64,000 nucleotides of DNA from Choricystis sp. odSpoLacu1 (GCA_958009055.1 OY253652.1:496001-560000); one strand, 5' to 3'; shown: positions 20,748-32,968, numbered from the stretch's first letter. Numbers and translations: made by a program. Notes: a model not told the origin generated them from the letters alone.

Positions 20748-23050
20748 TCAATCATCGTCGAGCGTGTAAAACGTGCCCGCCTTCTTCTGGGCCTGGTCCT
20801 TGGTGGACCCCCCCTTGTTGATGCGGGGCCGGTAGTTGGTGGGGTCCCGCCGGAACGTGATGTCGAGCGAGCGCAGGAACGCGTTCATGCCGTCGGCCAG
20901 CGACCGCGGCGCGCACGCCGTGGCAGCCACCGACGGTTGCCCCTCGTAGACGATGACCCTGTCCGCCAGGTACGTGGCCATGATGAAGTCGTGCTCCACA
21001 ATGAAGGCCGTCTTCTTGGCGTGCATGATGTAGCGTTTGATGACCTTGGCCGCGACGACACGCTGCTCGGAGTCGAGGTAAGCCGACGGTTCATCGATCA
21101 AGTAGATGTCGGCGGGCGTCCCCAGCGCAATCGTCAACGCCACGCGCTGCAGTTCGCCGCCCGACAGGTTGAGGACTGTTTGATCCAGCAACGGGTCGAT
21201 GAGGAGGGGCTTCATCACGTCAGACACAAACTGGGGGTGGACCGACGCGTCGCGAATGCGCTTGTGCAGCAGCTCACGCACAGTCCCCGGAAACTTGGGC
21301 GAAATCTTTTGGGGTTTGTACGAGATGCCAAACTGGGGCACCTCGATGCCCGTGTCGTCGGGGGGGAGGAGGCCGCCCAGCATGCGGATGAGGGTGGTTT
21401 TGCCCGTCCCGTTTTCGCCCAGCATGACGATGATTTCCGAGTCTGTGAAGTCGCCCGCCTCCACGGTCAGCGTGAACGCGCCCTGCGTCTTGGTCATGGC
21501 GGGGTACTGGAACCGGGAGAAGCGTTTGCCGTCGTCCACTTCGACGGCGGTGTCGGACACTTTGAAGGAGAGGGCCTCCTCGCGGAAGCGCAGGTTTTCG
21601 GTCGGCACAAACCCGGCCAAAAACACGTTGATGCCCTCCCGCACCGAGAACGGCATGGTGACGACGCCGTACGCGCCCGGCTTGCCGTACAGGCAGCACA
21701 CGTAGTCGGACAGGTAGTCCAGGACGGCGAGGTCGTGTTCGACAACAATGACGTACTTCTTCTCGCCCAGCAGCCCCCGAATCACTTGGGCGGCTTTGAG
21801 CCGCTGCCGCACGTCCAAATACGACGAGGGTTCGTCCACCATGTAGACATCGGCATCCTGGGCGGCGACGACGGCGATGGCGAAGCGTTGGAGCTCGCCG
21901 CCGGACAGGTGTTCGACGTCGCGGTCGGTCACTTGGGCGAGGTCCAGGTCCGCCAGCAGCTGGGCTTTGACGCCGCGCGCGTCCTTGGCGTCGATGACGG
22001 CGCCCACGTTGCCTTTGACGGCTTTGGGGATGTGGTCCACGTACTGGGGCTTGGTGGTGGTGACGAGGTCGTCGTCGAGGACGCGCGTGAAATAGTTTTG
22101 TAATTCGGACCCCCGAAAGTAGGCCAACACTTCCTGCCACTCGGGCGGGTTGTCGAAGCGGCCCAGGTTGGGCTTCATCTTGCCCGCCAACACCTTCAAC
22201 GCGGTCGACTTGCCGATGCCGTTGGTGCCGACAAGGCCGAGGACTTGGCCCGGGCGCGGCACGGGCAGCCTGTGCAGTTTGAACGTGTTGGGGCCGTACC
22301 GGTGGGTGGTTTCGGAGGCCAGGTTCTTGGGCAGGTTGATGATCATGATGGCGTCGAAGGGGCATTTCTTGGGGGTAGGTGGGGTGGGTGGGGAAGGTTA
22401 AACATCAACATTTGATGGTGTTTTCTTTTTTCATCCCTCCTCACCCCCACACCACCCATCCATCTCTCACCTTGACGCAGATGCCGCACCCGATGCACAG
22501 CTCCTCCGAGATCCATGCCATCTTGGACGAGGGGCCGACCTCGATGCAGAGCTTGCCTGTGGGGGAGGGTGGAAAAAAGGGTGTGAGCAAAAGCATGATC
22601 CTCTCATGTTTCAACCGGAAGCAACCCCGCAACGTAGCACTGCCCTTGCACACATCACAAACGCCAGCGGGGGCGCAGGAGGCGGGTGTGATTGTTTTTT
22701 TCTTTATGCGACCGTGCAGACTGGGCGCCCCCGCCCCGCCCCCCCTCTCTCCTCTCACGCACCGACTTTGACGACGGGGCACGACTTTTTGCATTCTTGG
22801 CGACACTTCTTGGGCTTGCACCTGTGTTAGAGTGGGAGGGAGGAGGAGTCGGCGTTGAGCAGGCAAACGACGGCAGCGTCCAATCGAGGGGCCGCCGACG
22901 GCGCACCCCCCGAAACCAGCGAGCGAAAAACACGCCCGCCCCGCCCTGGCCCCACTCTCCCCTCCCTCACCTGTCGGCGGACACGATGGCAATCCTGGTC
23001 AGCACCTCCTCCCCGGACTCGCGCTTGGACGCTTTGGCTTTGGGCGCCAT
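20748..23050 (-). CDS. ABCE1: ABCE1/RLI1 ribosome recycling ATPase
   Basis: Iron-sulfur ABC ATPase that splits post-termination ribosomes. Four exons: 22971-23050, 22763-22821, 22471-22556, 20748-22367; 614 residues. Exons 1-3 carry the N-terminal cluster ligands: [20 protein letters not shown], then [18 protein letters not shown] across the last junction. NBD1 has [24 protein letters not shown] and [13 protein letters not shown]2 has [24 protein letters not shown] and [10 protein letters not shown]. All eight cluster cysteines and both Walker/signature sets are intact, and it ends FYTLDDD. Introns fall between or inside cysteine motifs. The gene is divergent from SART1 (281 bases). Confidence 0.97.
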
Positions 23051-23331
23051 CGCTGGTTTGTGCGCGTGCGTGTGTGCTTTCTCTCTCTGTCCGGATGTGC
23101 ACGCGGTGGCGAGCGCAGACGGCAGGGGTTTGGCGTGAGAACGCCCCGCGCGTGCCGCAGACGGGGGCGGCTGCTGTGAAACGAAACGGAAAAATAGCGC
23201 GCAGGTGTGCGAGCGCCGTCGAAAAACACAACGCTCACTCCTTGCATTCGGGTTCGCTGTTGCGCCTGGGCGCGCACCCACCCAGGCACACACACACACA
23301 CAGCGTTCCTTCTCGTCCCCCCCTTCACACA

Positions 23332-25662
23332 ATGGGTGCCGACGAGGTGGCACTGTCGGTCGCAGAGACGAACAAGCTGCGCGCATCGCTGGGCCTGCCC
23401 CCGCTGCGGGAGGGGCCGCCGCCCCAGGCCGCCGCCAGGCGGGGTGGTGGTTGCTCGTCCGCTGCAGCTGGGCAGGCGCCGGCGGCGGCGCCCGCGGGGG
23501 ACGACTTGGCGGCACGCATCGCAGCGTGAGTGTGGGAGGGGGGTGGGTGGGGGAGAGGCGCTTGGGGGTGCGCGTTGTCGCTGAAGTCACGTCGTGTGAG
23601 AGGGCAAGGCTGCAAGCGAGGGAGCCTGCCGGCGGGGGTGGGTGCCGTCGGGCAGCGTTTTCATTTTCCATGACGCTCACACCTCCCCCTCCTTCCCCAC
23701 CACCCCTCCTCCAGCCACCGCGAAAAACGGCTGGCCGTCCAACCCCTCAGCGCCGTCGACACCGACGCCGACGACGTGGCGGCCTGGGTGGCCCGCTCCC
23801 GCGCGCGCACGGCGGCCGCGGCGACCGCGCGCGCAGCCGCGTGCGCGGCAGGTGACGCGCCCGCGGCCCCCCGCCTGGCTGTGCAGGAAGAAGAGGACGA
23901 TGATGGCGACGACGACGGCGCCCCCACCATGGCTGCAGGCGGCGCCCGGGTCAAAGAGTCGTCGGCCGCGTCCCTGCGCGACGGCGAGGCCGCCATCCTC
24001 ACCCTGGCCGACGCCCCCATCCTCGATGCAGCTGGCCGCCTGGTGGATGGCGACGACACGCTGGAGGAGGCGACCAAGGCGGCCGACGCGGCACGCGAGC
24101 GCGCGTCCGCCACCGCGCGCGACGCGCCGCTGTGGGATGAGGACGGGGTCGACCGCCGGGGCGGCCTCCTGGCCAAGTATGATGACGAGGTTGCTGAAGA
24201 AGGCGCCATTGCGATCGACGCGCGCGGCGTGGTGGCGGTGGATGCTTTGCGACAGGCGGCCGTGCGCGCTGCCCTCGCAGCGTCGGCGCCTGCAGAGGGC
24301 GTGGGCGTCGCCCCCCCCGTCCCCGGGTCCGACTTTTTGACGGCTGAAGAAGCGGCGGCCGCGGCTGCTGCTGCCGCCGCGTCCAAGAGGAAAAAAAAGA
24401 AGAAGCGCGCGCCCCGCACCACGACCGCCGTCGACGAAGACCTGCTCGCCACCCTGGAGGCCACCGCCCCCACCGTGTCCACCCACCACGGGTCGCGCGC
24501 CACCCGGGCTGCAACGGGTGGTGACGCCCCGGGGGCCGCCGCCGATGCAGCGGCCAGCGAGGCGGCCGGGCGCGACGCCTACGGAAAAGCGGTCGACGCG
24601 ATGGCGGCGCGCGCAGCCGCGCTGAAGGCGGAAGCTGCCCGTTCCAAGGCAGTGGCTGCTACTGCTGCTGACGATGACGATGGTGGCGACGACGATGGCG
24701 AGCTGTACGACTTTCTCTCTCGCGCGCGCCGCGCGGCCGCGTCGCGCGGCGCTCCAACGGAAGACACCATCGCCGCCGCCGCCGCCGCCCGCCGGGCGGC
24801 CGCCGAAAAAGTGGCTGCCGAGCGCGCTGAACGCGGGTTTGGTGGAGGTGGCGCCGGCGAGCCGCTGGAGCTGTCGACGGCGGCCGAGTTTGCGCGGTCT
24901 GTCGCGGTCGCGGCCGACGGTGGCGGCGATGACGACATGTTCGCCGCCGGCCGCGCCACCGCCGCCGCTGCCGAGCCCGTCACAGAAGCCCCAGCTACCG
25001 AACCCGATGAACCTGCCATTGCTCCTGCCATCAGTGGGTGGGTGGATGCGGACTCGGCTGCGGGTTACGCGCCCCCTCCCCCCACCACCTCCACCGCCCC
25101 GCCCCCACCCCCGCCCCCGCCCTCCGTCACCCGGGAAACCTCCGTCGGCGTCGGCCTGGGCGCCGTCCTGGCCTCCCTGCGGGACAAGGGCGACCTGTCC
25201 GCCCCCGTCGAGTGGGCGGGGCGGTCGACCGATGTGCGCGCGGCCGAGGGCGCCGTCCCCGGCACCTTTGCCGATGTGTACCGGGGTGGCAGGCATGACA
25301 AATTCACGGAGGCGTCCATCGAGGCCGCCTTGACGGAGCGCGACGAGTTTGGGCGTGTGCTGACGCCAAAGGAACGTTTCCGCCGCCTGTGCCACGCGTT
25401 TCACGGCATCGATCCCTCCAAGAATCGCCAGGAACGGCGCCTGCGCAAGCTGGCGGATGAAGCTACGGCGCGAAGGGCGTTGGCTGGGGGTGGTGGTGGC
25501 AGCGGCGGTCCTGCACCTGTGACCGCCGCAGCCCTGTTCGTTGTTCTCAGTGGCACCATCGCTCCCGGCCAGTCGGCCGACCCGACCGCCGTGGATGGTG
25601 GGGACCGCAAGCGCAAGGGGGGCAGCATGGCGCCGCCGCCGCCGAGGCGGCCCAAGACTTGA
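23332..25662 (+). CDS. SART1: U4/U6.U5 tri-snRNP protein SART1/Snu66
   Basis: A tri-snRNP component needed for spliceosome activation; the plant homologue is DOT2/MDF. Exons 23332-23525 and 23715-25662 give 713 residues. The N-terminus ALSVAETNKLRASLGLPPLR matches the family's SLSIEETNKLRAKLGLKPL, followed by HREKRLAVQP. The middle is alanine-rich helical with acidic Asp runs and a KRKKKKKR nuclear signal near residue 225. The C-terminal SART1 block is clear: ETSVGVGLGAVLASLRDKG, then DEFGRVLTPKERFRRLCHAF and HGIDPSKNRQERRLRKLADE. The family length is about 800. Highly Ala-rich composition is typical of this genome. Confidence 0.92.
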
Positions 25663-25749
25663 TGCATGTGTTTTTGGGGTTGTTTTTTTGTGTGTGCAAA
25701 AAGAAAAGCCGCCTTCCTTCTTTCTTTTTGATCTGGCGGCCCAGCGCCC

Positions 25750-27205
25750 GCATCATCGCATCGTGCCCCAGTTACAGCGCACACGCTCCACGCGCGCCTG
25801 GAACCACGCCAAGACCGACGCAGTCGCACTCAAAATGAAAAGTGTGGTGTGGGGGGGATATGTTTTTGGGCGCGCGTCATGTTGTTTTAGTACGGGCGGG
25901 GTTTTGGATGGTCAATAATGTTAGAAAAGGGCAACACGAACAAGCACGCAGGAGGCGGGCGCGATGAAATTACTCGCTTTGTCCGGGCCATCTTTCTCAG
26001 CTCACGCGGGTGTGCCCAGCGATTCGCATCCAAATCAAGCTTTGGAGCAGTGCGCGTGCGCGCGCGTGGCGATCTTGGGTTAAGGGTGTGTGGGAAGATT
26101 TGGGGAGGGAGGAGAAAGATCAACATGGTTGTCGAGGAGCGCATGCTTTTTTGTTTCAGGCACGTCCTCTTTGTTTGTTTTTTGGTTCTACCGACCGAGA
26201 ACGCTAAGACTTTGATAGTTCTGACCGCCCGCAGAACATCAACCTAAATACGCAGCACGGCTGCAGCGTGTGGGGAGTGGAGAGGATCGAGAATCCAAGT
26301 TTGGGAGAGAAAGGAAACACGGGGGTGTGGTCGGTGCGGGAGGGCACGCCCTCAAGCGCCCGAATGCACGCGCCCGGGGGATGAAATGGAAAAGGGAGGA
26401 GGGGTTGATGAGTCGGAGTGAAAATGGAGGGGGGCGCGCCAAACACGCGCCAACCGCCACGTGCCCCAGCACCATCACATCGCGTTGGCGACACACCCGC
26501 AATCAAGCAGTCCGGCAGTACGGCTGTGTGCTGCCCGTGCACCGACTCGGCACCATGGAGCCGGGGGTCGCGCCAAAGACCGACGCTGCGGCTCTCAAAA
26601 TGAAAGGGGGGGGGAGGGAGGGGTGCGATATGTTTTGGGCGCGCGCGTCATGTTTTTTTTTAGTACGGGGTGTGTGGTTAAGATGGTTGATGATTAATCA
26701 GAAACGGGGCAACGAAACAAGCGCGCCGGGTTGGCGGACGCACCGGTTTGCTATTGTGGCGTGCGTTCGGGGCCCCTGTTTCTGAAGTCAGAGCTCCACG
26801 CGGGCGCGCCCAGCGCTCCCCGCGTCCAAAGCAAGCTTTGGAGCAGTCAGTGCGAGCGCGCGCGTGGCGGTCTCAGAATTTGAGGGAGTGAGGGAAGATC
26901 ATAGAGGGCGGGAAAGATGAAAGATCGTCAAGGGGTCGAGGTGCGCGTGCTTTTGTCAGACACGTCACCTTTGTTTTTTTTTCGGTTCTGCCGCCCGAGA
27001 ACGTTAAAAGCCCCTGCTTGTTCTAAGAACGAATTAAGAACGAACACATAGCGCTAATGGATTGGCTGCTGTGCGTGTGGGGGGGGAGAGGATCGAAAGA
27101 AGGTGGCATAGGAAGAAGAGACACGGGGGCGGTCGGTGCGGGGGGGCAGGCCCCCACCGCTCACGAACGCACGCGCCCGGGAGGAGAAAAGAAAAAAAAG
27201 GAAAA
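25750..27205. repeat. Diverged tandem duplication, about 770-800 base unit, noncoding
   Basis: This gene-free stretch (25663-27372) contains two copies of one unit, at about 25750-26410 and 26515-27205. Shared landmarks in the same order are: AAGACCGACGC..CTCAAAATGAAA (25811 and 26576), GCGCGCGTCATGTT..AGTACGG, AAGCTTTGGAGCAGT, AGAACGTTAAAAG-like text, GAGAGGATCGA, CGGTGCGGG (26331 and 27134), then a Pro-codon-like GCACGCGCCCGGG. Identity looks moderate with small indels. Both copies contain short ORFs, but frames and indels do not respect coding. No terminal inverted repeats, reverse transcriptase or target-site duplication were recognised. Confidence 0.75.
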
Positions 27206-27372
27206 CAGGGGTTTTGTGGGTCCAGACCCGTCGGGTCCAGAAGAGGGTTTTTGATGAACCATAAAGGGGGCACTTGTACGCGACAGATGAGTCGTTGCGG
27301 AAGGCACGATCCACCGGCTGCACACAGGCAACCAACTCGTGGAAAATGAAAAAAAAGAGGGAGAGTGTCACG

Positions 27373-30300
27373 TCACCCTCGAGCCGGGCCGGGGTGGCTG
27401 GCGAAGCACGTCCCCCTTTGAGCGTAGCAGGAGCCATCCTCATTAGCCATGCAGCATCTGTCAGACGTGTTGTCGCATCCAGGAGCGAAGAAGTAGCCCG
27501 TGCACTGGCCATAACCCCGGGAGCAGCGCACGCTGAGAGAGTGGGAGGGGTCAGTTGAGTGTGCCGCGAAAGAAACAAACCTACGGTCCCACACCAAAAC
27601 ACACTATGCGACTCACGTGTACGGTTTTTTAACCCAGCCGTTGTTGGAGCCGGCAGGATTGTAAACGCACGGTTTGCCAAACGGAATACGGGCCGACGGA
27701 ACAATGGGCTGCATCTTTCGCGGCTGCAAGACGGGGAATGCAGCATTGGATATCCCCCTGAACGTGGTTTGCAGGACGTCAATAGCAGCTGAGACGAATT
27801 TGGCGGTTGAATCGATGACCTGATGATCACGCAAGGGAAAAAGGAAGGAGGATGGGCGTTGGAATCTTTGTTGAGGGGCAAGGCTAAAACGTACGTCACC
27901 AACAAAACGACGCCTCAACCACACAGACGCACCCAACCCGCGATCGCGATTAAGGCGTCAAGCCCAGTCGGCGCATTGGGGCAAAAATCGGGAAGCATGG
28001 CTGATGCTGAGCCGAGGGCCGTGCCGAGCGCTTTTGCCTGGCCTGCCAAAGAGCCGACAGCGAGGTTTAAAACGGCGCCAAACACTCCCTCTCCGCAGAC
28101 GGGCCCGGTGACTGTGCCAATAGCGTTGCGGGTGCCCGCGTAAACGTCATTGCATGAAGAGTATGCTTTGCAAGCGGACAGGGTGGCCGCTGTCACGGAC
28201 TTCAGGACGGTGGTGAATGACTGCGGGCTGTTGTCCGCGCTCGCCGGCAGCGCCGACGGGAACATGGACCCGTTGGTCGCCCTGGAGATGGCTGCGTGCT
28301 GCAGTTCAACCAGTTCGGGCGACAGGCTGTTTGCTTGGTTGATGCCCATGTCGATTGTGATCTTTGTCGACGTCACGACTGACGACGCTTGCGGCGGCGC
28401 AGCCGCCAGCGCGGCGGCGACTTCCGGCTTTTTGCGGTCGACGGCATAGTACGCCGAAGACACGACGGCCGGGTCTTCCAGCGTGGTGCCGGGGCCGTAG
28501 GGCGTCCACCTGAGGATGTGTGTGCGGGGGAGGGGCAAAACGTGAACAGGAGGCGCAGGACAAGCGGGCCAGCGACGCCAACACCGGCCCACCCTGCCTT
28601 CCCAACCGACCACCGCCACCAACAAGCGCAGGACAAGCGGGCCAGCCGCACACCCCTCCCACCCCCTTGCCCCTCCACCACTCACAATTGACCGTTGGTG
28701 TCCCACGCAAACAGGTTGATCAACCCGCCCGTGCCGGCCTCCACGCCGGCCAGCGTCCACGCATCCTCCGGCACGGGCACCACCTCCCACGTGGCGCCCT
28801 GGTCTTTGGACGCGATGATGCCGTCATCGGTGGAGATGGCGATCGTGCGGCCGGTGGCGCTGATCATGGCGTTGGTGAGTTCCGTCGAGTCTTTCAGGAC
28901 GGACGAGATGTCGACTTCCGTCCACGTCACGCCGCGGTCTGAGCTCAGCAGCACTTCGTAGTTGGCTGCCGCGTTCACGTCAGCATTGATGAGAATCCCC
29001 ACAACCACCCGGCCATCCAGGCCGCCCACCGCGTAGTCAAGCCAGATGTAGTCGGACGACACTGCCGACGCGGTCCACGTGGCGCCCCCGTCCGTGGAGT
29101 ACTGCAGCACGACGTTGCCCTGGTGGGTTGGTGGAGGCGAGGATGTGTGGTGAGAGTGTGGGGAGAACGATCATTGGGGGCGGGTGCAAGCGTCGGGCCA
29201 ACCTCTCCCACCCACCCTTTCCCCCTTCCCTTCTCACCTGTTCCGTCTTGGATTCGTCGCCTTCGATCGTCGTCACCAGCGTGTTCATCAGTGCGTACAT
29301 GGTGGTGCCATCATTCGACAGTTGCAGCGGCGTGACGACGTCCTGGGACAGCGTGAACGTTTGGGTCCCGTTGTTGGTGGTCACTTCAGACCCCAGCACG
29401 GACCGCGTCCAGGACACGCCGCCATTGGCCGAGTAGTAGGTGGCGAGGGTGTTGGGGTTGTTGGGCTGGTAGAGCCACGTGGTGCGCAGCTGGTCCAGCT
29501 CGGATCCCGCGTCGTTGTTGATGTATGACCCCCCAAACTCGGTGGCGCACACCAGGACGTGCTGCCCAGTCGCGTCCGTTTGGATGAAATCAACGCTCAA
29601 GATGGTGGCAGAGCTGGAAGGGACCAGGTCCACCGACTGGAAAGAGAGGCCGCCGTCGCTCGACTTGAGGAGGCGCCCGTTTTGGAAGACGTCGCTCAAG
29701 ACGTCGAACCCGCCCGTCGCGTTCACAAAGTTGGTGAGGCCGCCGTACATGGTCTTGGCGTCTACACTGACCGCCAGCGCGCTGGTGTAGGCGCTGTTGA
29801 CGGCCAGCGAGTCGGTGAGGGCAGAGTGGTACGTGGTGAAGGTGTTGCCGCCATCGTCCGAGAGTGCCAGCGTGTACGGGTCCTCAGCAGCGTCAACATG
29901 GTGAGGCCGCCCCCACCCCACTCCATGCCAAACCCATCCAGCCGAGTGTTGCCAAACCGGAACGTGGGGGGCGACGGGGGGGGCGGCGGCGGCGTGGGCA
30001 GCGGGCCAGCGACGTCGAGGATGCGTTGGGGCACGGTGCCCCCATTTTTGATGACAAACGCGGCGGTTTCGGCCAGCGTGCGCACCATGCGCACACCGCC
30101 AGACGGCAGGGGGCCCGCCCCCGACACCAGGGGGGCCGCCACGACGAGCGTGGTGCCAGGGTCGACCGAGCCGGGGGCCGCAGTCAGGCGGCGGCCGCCC
30201 GACGTGGCGGCGCACGTGCCTGCCAGGCCGGCCAGGGCCGAGTTGGCGGGGATCACTTCTTTGGCGTACAGTCCACCCGCAGAGCCACAGTAGTAGAGCT

Positions 30301-31509
30301 TGGGCTTGACAAACTGGTGGTCAGCAAAGGCATTGGGGATGACCTCAAACACCATGCGCCCGATCGCGCCGGTGCGCTTGTCCATCGAGACCTTGATGCC
30401 GTTGACGTAGGCGCCGGTGAGCGGGATGACGGTGGTCTTGGTCGTGGACCGGCAGGTGACGGTGCCGCCCTGCGACCAGCCAGCCACGACGCCCGTGGCT
30501 TCGTCCTCGTAGCAGGTGATGTCTCCGCCGCCGCCGGCCGCCGCGGCCGTCGCCGCCTGGAAACTGGTCGGCAGCGCCACCATCGTCAGGCCACTGCCCT
30601 CAGCGCCAGCTTTAAAGGCCAGGGTGGCGTTGACAGCGGTCAGCAGGTCGGTCTTGTTGCCGCTGTTGGCGAGCGCGGTTTTGGCAGCTGCCACGGCCAC
30701 GGCTTTGACCTTGTCAACCTCGTCGGCGGCGGAGCCGACCGCGTTGACGCCCGTGAACAGGACGCCTTGGCGTGCTCCACGTCGGCCAGCTGGTGCAGGG
30801 TGGAGTTGACGGCGGCCACTTTGTCGGCCAGGCGCGGGGTGTGGAGGGTCTGTGGAGGGGTGGGGACGAGGGGTGGAGCGCGTGTTTGCGGTGTGCATCC
30901 CCACCCTCCCCAAGCTCGACTGCCTTGCCAAAAGCACCTTGACGAGGGAGAAGGACGGTAGGGCCGCCACCTGGTGTGTGTGTGTGTGTGGGGGGGTGTT
31001 TGGTGTCGTGTCTGCTTGGAGAGACGCTCTGCCCGCAACGACGTGCAGGGTGGGGCGCGCGCCTGTGCGGTGGTTGCGAACGGTCGCGGCGCCATCCTGC
31101 TGCCTTTGCTTCGACCGCTCCCCCAGACACCGGGACATATTAGGGCAGCCCCGCTCAGGGGAGCTGGCGCCGGCAGTCGGCCGCGGGCGCGCGCAGCGGC
31201 CCCCCAAATGTCGACCCTTCGCGCGCGCAAGCGTTCGAAGCGCGGCGCGCGTGCGCGCGCGCGCTCGGCCCTCTCACGCAGCCAAAGACACGCTTATCGC
31301 GCTCCCGCCGCACCCAATTATGCATGAAAATGTGAATCAGATGCGTCAGTGAGGGCGCAAGGCATCGAAACGGGGGCGCCACGGCGCGCATGTGACGCAA
31401 CTCGGCACGCGCCGCATGGGGGCGCACACAAACAACATTGACCACCCGGTTGGCTCACCTGGCTGACGACCAGCATGGCCAGCATGGCCACCGCGGTGGC
31501 GCGAGTCAT
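27373..31509 (-). CDS. Secreted BNR/Asp-box (sortilin-like propeller) protein, cysteine-rich C-terminus
   Basis: Six exons with consistent phases: 31459-31509, 29238-30849, 28686-29119, 27934-28509, 27617-27819, 27373-27532. Exon 1 is a signal-peptide-like start (MTRATAVAMLAMLVVSQ). Exon 2 begins with a helical domain, then a proline linker, then beta-propeller sequence with Asp-box repeats of the S-x-DxGxxW type (SDDGGNTF, SSDGGLSF, SANGGVSW); exon 3 adds STDGGATW, SSDRGVTW and SKDQGATW. Such repeats occur in sialidases, VPS10/sortilin and Ycf48. The last exon is cysteine-rich (CDNTSDRCCMANEDGSC). No membrane anchor was seen. Exon 2 shows two frame breaks, near 30770 and near 29890-29940 (G/C runs). 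Role unknown; probably extracellular or vesicular. Confidence 0.6.
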
Positions 31510-31711
31510 TGGGGCGAGCGTTTGTGGGAACGGGGGAGTGGGGGGAGGGCGGGCAGAGAGGAAAGAAAGGGGGTGTGCGCTTCCCTCGCAAGAAGAGTGA
31601 ACGAGGGGGTAGTGAGGCGACGAAGGGCCACCACCGCGGTTTTCGAGCAGACTGGTGCCCGATTTCTGCGTCCGTTTTCTCGCTCCCCTCCCCGCTCGTC
31701 TTCGCGCCCCG

Positions 31712-32389
31712 ATGCCGGGCGACGGCGCTGTGCTCACCGCGCCAGTGGCCAGCGCCCCGCCTGCCGGGCAGGACACTGGCGCCACCACCACCGCCGCTCC
31801 CCCCCCACCCCCCACACCAGCCACTACCACAGCCACGGCCGAGGTGGACCGCATTCTAACCAACCCGCACAACGCGTACCATGTGCTGGGCCTTGCACGG
31901 GACGCCGCCGACGCGGATGCGGTCAAGGCAGCCTACCGTAGGCTCTCCCGTGTCGTCCACCCCGACAAGTCCCACCACCCGCGCGCCACAGAAGCTGCTG
32001 CCGCCCTCAACCGAGCGCACGAAGCGCTGACGACGGGTGGGTGGGCGCGGCGCGCGTATGACGCGTATGTGGATGACGTGGAGAGCAGAGGTGGTGGCAG
32101 CCCGCCACCCTCATTTGAAGAGTGGCAGGCACAGGGCGTGGCCCGCAACCTGCCGAAGTGGGCCAAGAGGTTGCTGGCGTGCCCGGGTGGACCGTGCGTG
32201 TTGTGTCTGCTAGCGATCATCGCGCTGCCCGTCTTGCTCGTCGCCGCAGTCCTAGCCACCATCATCTGCTTCCCCATCCAGGCCGCCCTCTCCCTGTGCG
32301 GCGTCGTGCCCCCTCCCTGGCGCAGGGTGCCGGCCGCCGCGCGCGAGGCGGCGTCGGGGGCGCAGGAGGCGATGGCGAGTGAGGTGTGA
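31712..32389 (+). CDS. Membrane-anchored J-domain (DnaJ) protein
   Basis: 225 residues, one exon. After a Pro/Thr/Ala-rich N-terminus the J-domain spans residues about 45-115 (NAYHVLGLARDAADADAVKA, then YRRLSRVVHPDKSHHP with the HPD tripeptide that stimulates Hsp70 ATPase). No zinc-finger or Gly/Phe region is present, so it is a type III J-protein. Near the C-terminus PCVLCLLAIIALPVLLVAAV is a clear membrane segment, followed by a short amphipathic tail. It probably recruits Hsp70 to an ER or other membrane. The start shares a 202-base divergent promoter with the propeller gene. Its 3' end is duplicated at 35462-35690. Confidence 0.85.
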   Translation: MPGDGAVLTAPVASAPPAGQDTGATTTAAPPPPPTPATTTATAEVDRILTNPHNAYHVLGLARDAADADAVKAAYRRLSRVVHPDKSHHPRATEAAAALNRAHEALTTGGWARRAYDAYVDDVESRGGGSPPPSFEEWQAQGVARNLPKWAKRLLACPGGPCVLCLLAIIALPVLLVAAVLATIICFPIQAALSLCGVVPPPWRRVPAAAREAASGAQEAMASEV

Positions 32390-32465
32390 AGAGAGTGGTT
32401 CAAGTTCGGGATAGAAACGTCAACAAACACTCCAGTTCCTCCTTTTCTCTTCTTGCGCTCTCTCC
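32258..32465 (+). repeat. Source copy of a duplicated segment (J-protein 3' end)
   Basis: From the last membrane segment (CCACCATCATCTGCTTCCCC) through the stop codon and into the 3' flank, this sequence is repeated in diverged form at 35462-35690. The two copies flank the 3-kb island carrying the HAD-like gene. Confidence 0.7.
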
Positions 32466-32968
32466 CGCAGCTCGCGCAGCGGGGGCGCCAACGCGGTTGC
32501 CGCCCACACAAACTCCTCGCTGTCGTCACCATCGTCGCCGCCTCTGGTCATGGCCCACAGCATCCACCTCAACTGCTGGGTGGCCGACGACCATCGCACC
32601 GCGGCCGCGACGCCGCCGCTGCCCGCTCGCGCGGCGGCGTCGACCGCGGCCAGGGCGCACACACCAAACTCGGCGCCCGCGTCCCGGCCCAGGGCCACGA
32701 TTGTGCGGGCCAGGCGGAGGGCGAGGGCGTGGGTGGTGGCTGGGTGGGACGCCCTCGCCCGGGCGGGCGAGGTTGATGCAGGCTTCCAGGGCGGCTGTTG
32801 TCAACAGCTCAGCCTCCAAGTCGGCGGCAGGTTGCGGGTGAGAGGAGGGTGGGGTGCCCCAGAGTCTGTCGTAGAGAAACGGGAGCGTGCCGCCAGGGCT
32901 GTGCGCGCACGTGAAGCGCCCGCTGTAGAGCAGGATCCAGAAAGTAGACTGGGACAGGATGGCGGCGA
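32420..32968 (-). CDS. Unrecognised protein fragment, frame-broken
   Basis: The minus strand reads IAAILSQSTFWILLYSGRFT-like sequence (from an apparent acceptor at 32969), then LEAELLTTAALEACINLARP in one frame, and from about 32725 to the stop at 32420 another frame with ALALRLARTIVALGRDAGAE, ATQQLRWMLWAMT and a basic end. Both halves look like helical protein rather than noise, but the frame changes in a GC-rich run near 32730-32750. No convincing start codon or upstream exon was found (a candidate ATG exon near 33075 is weak). It may be a 5'-truncated gene or a gene with a sequencing indel. I assign no function. Its 3' end overlaps the duplicated segment. Confidence 0.35.

Noticed and set aside
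20937..22103. 388-codon plus-strand open frame over ABCE1
   Set aside because: Mirror of the strongly conserved ABCE1 reading frame.
23677..25404. 575-codon minus-strand open frame over SART1
   Set aside because: Gly/Arg-rich antisense shadow of SART1.
25663..27372. Transposon in the gene-free stretch
   Set aside because: No terminal inverted repeats, target-site duplication, transposase or reverse transcriptase motif could be recognised; only tandem duplication is supported.
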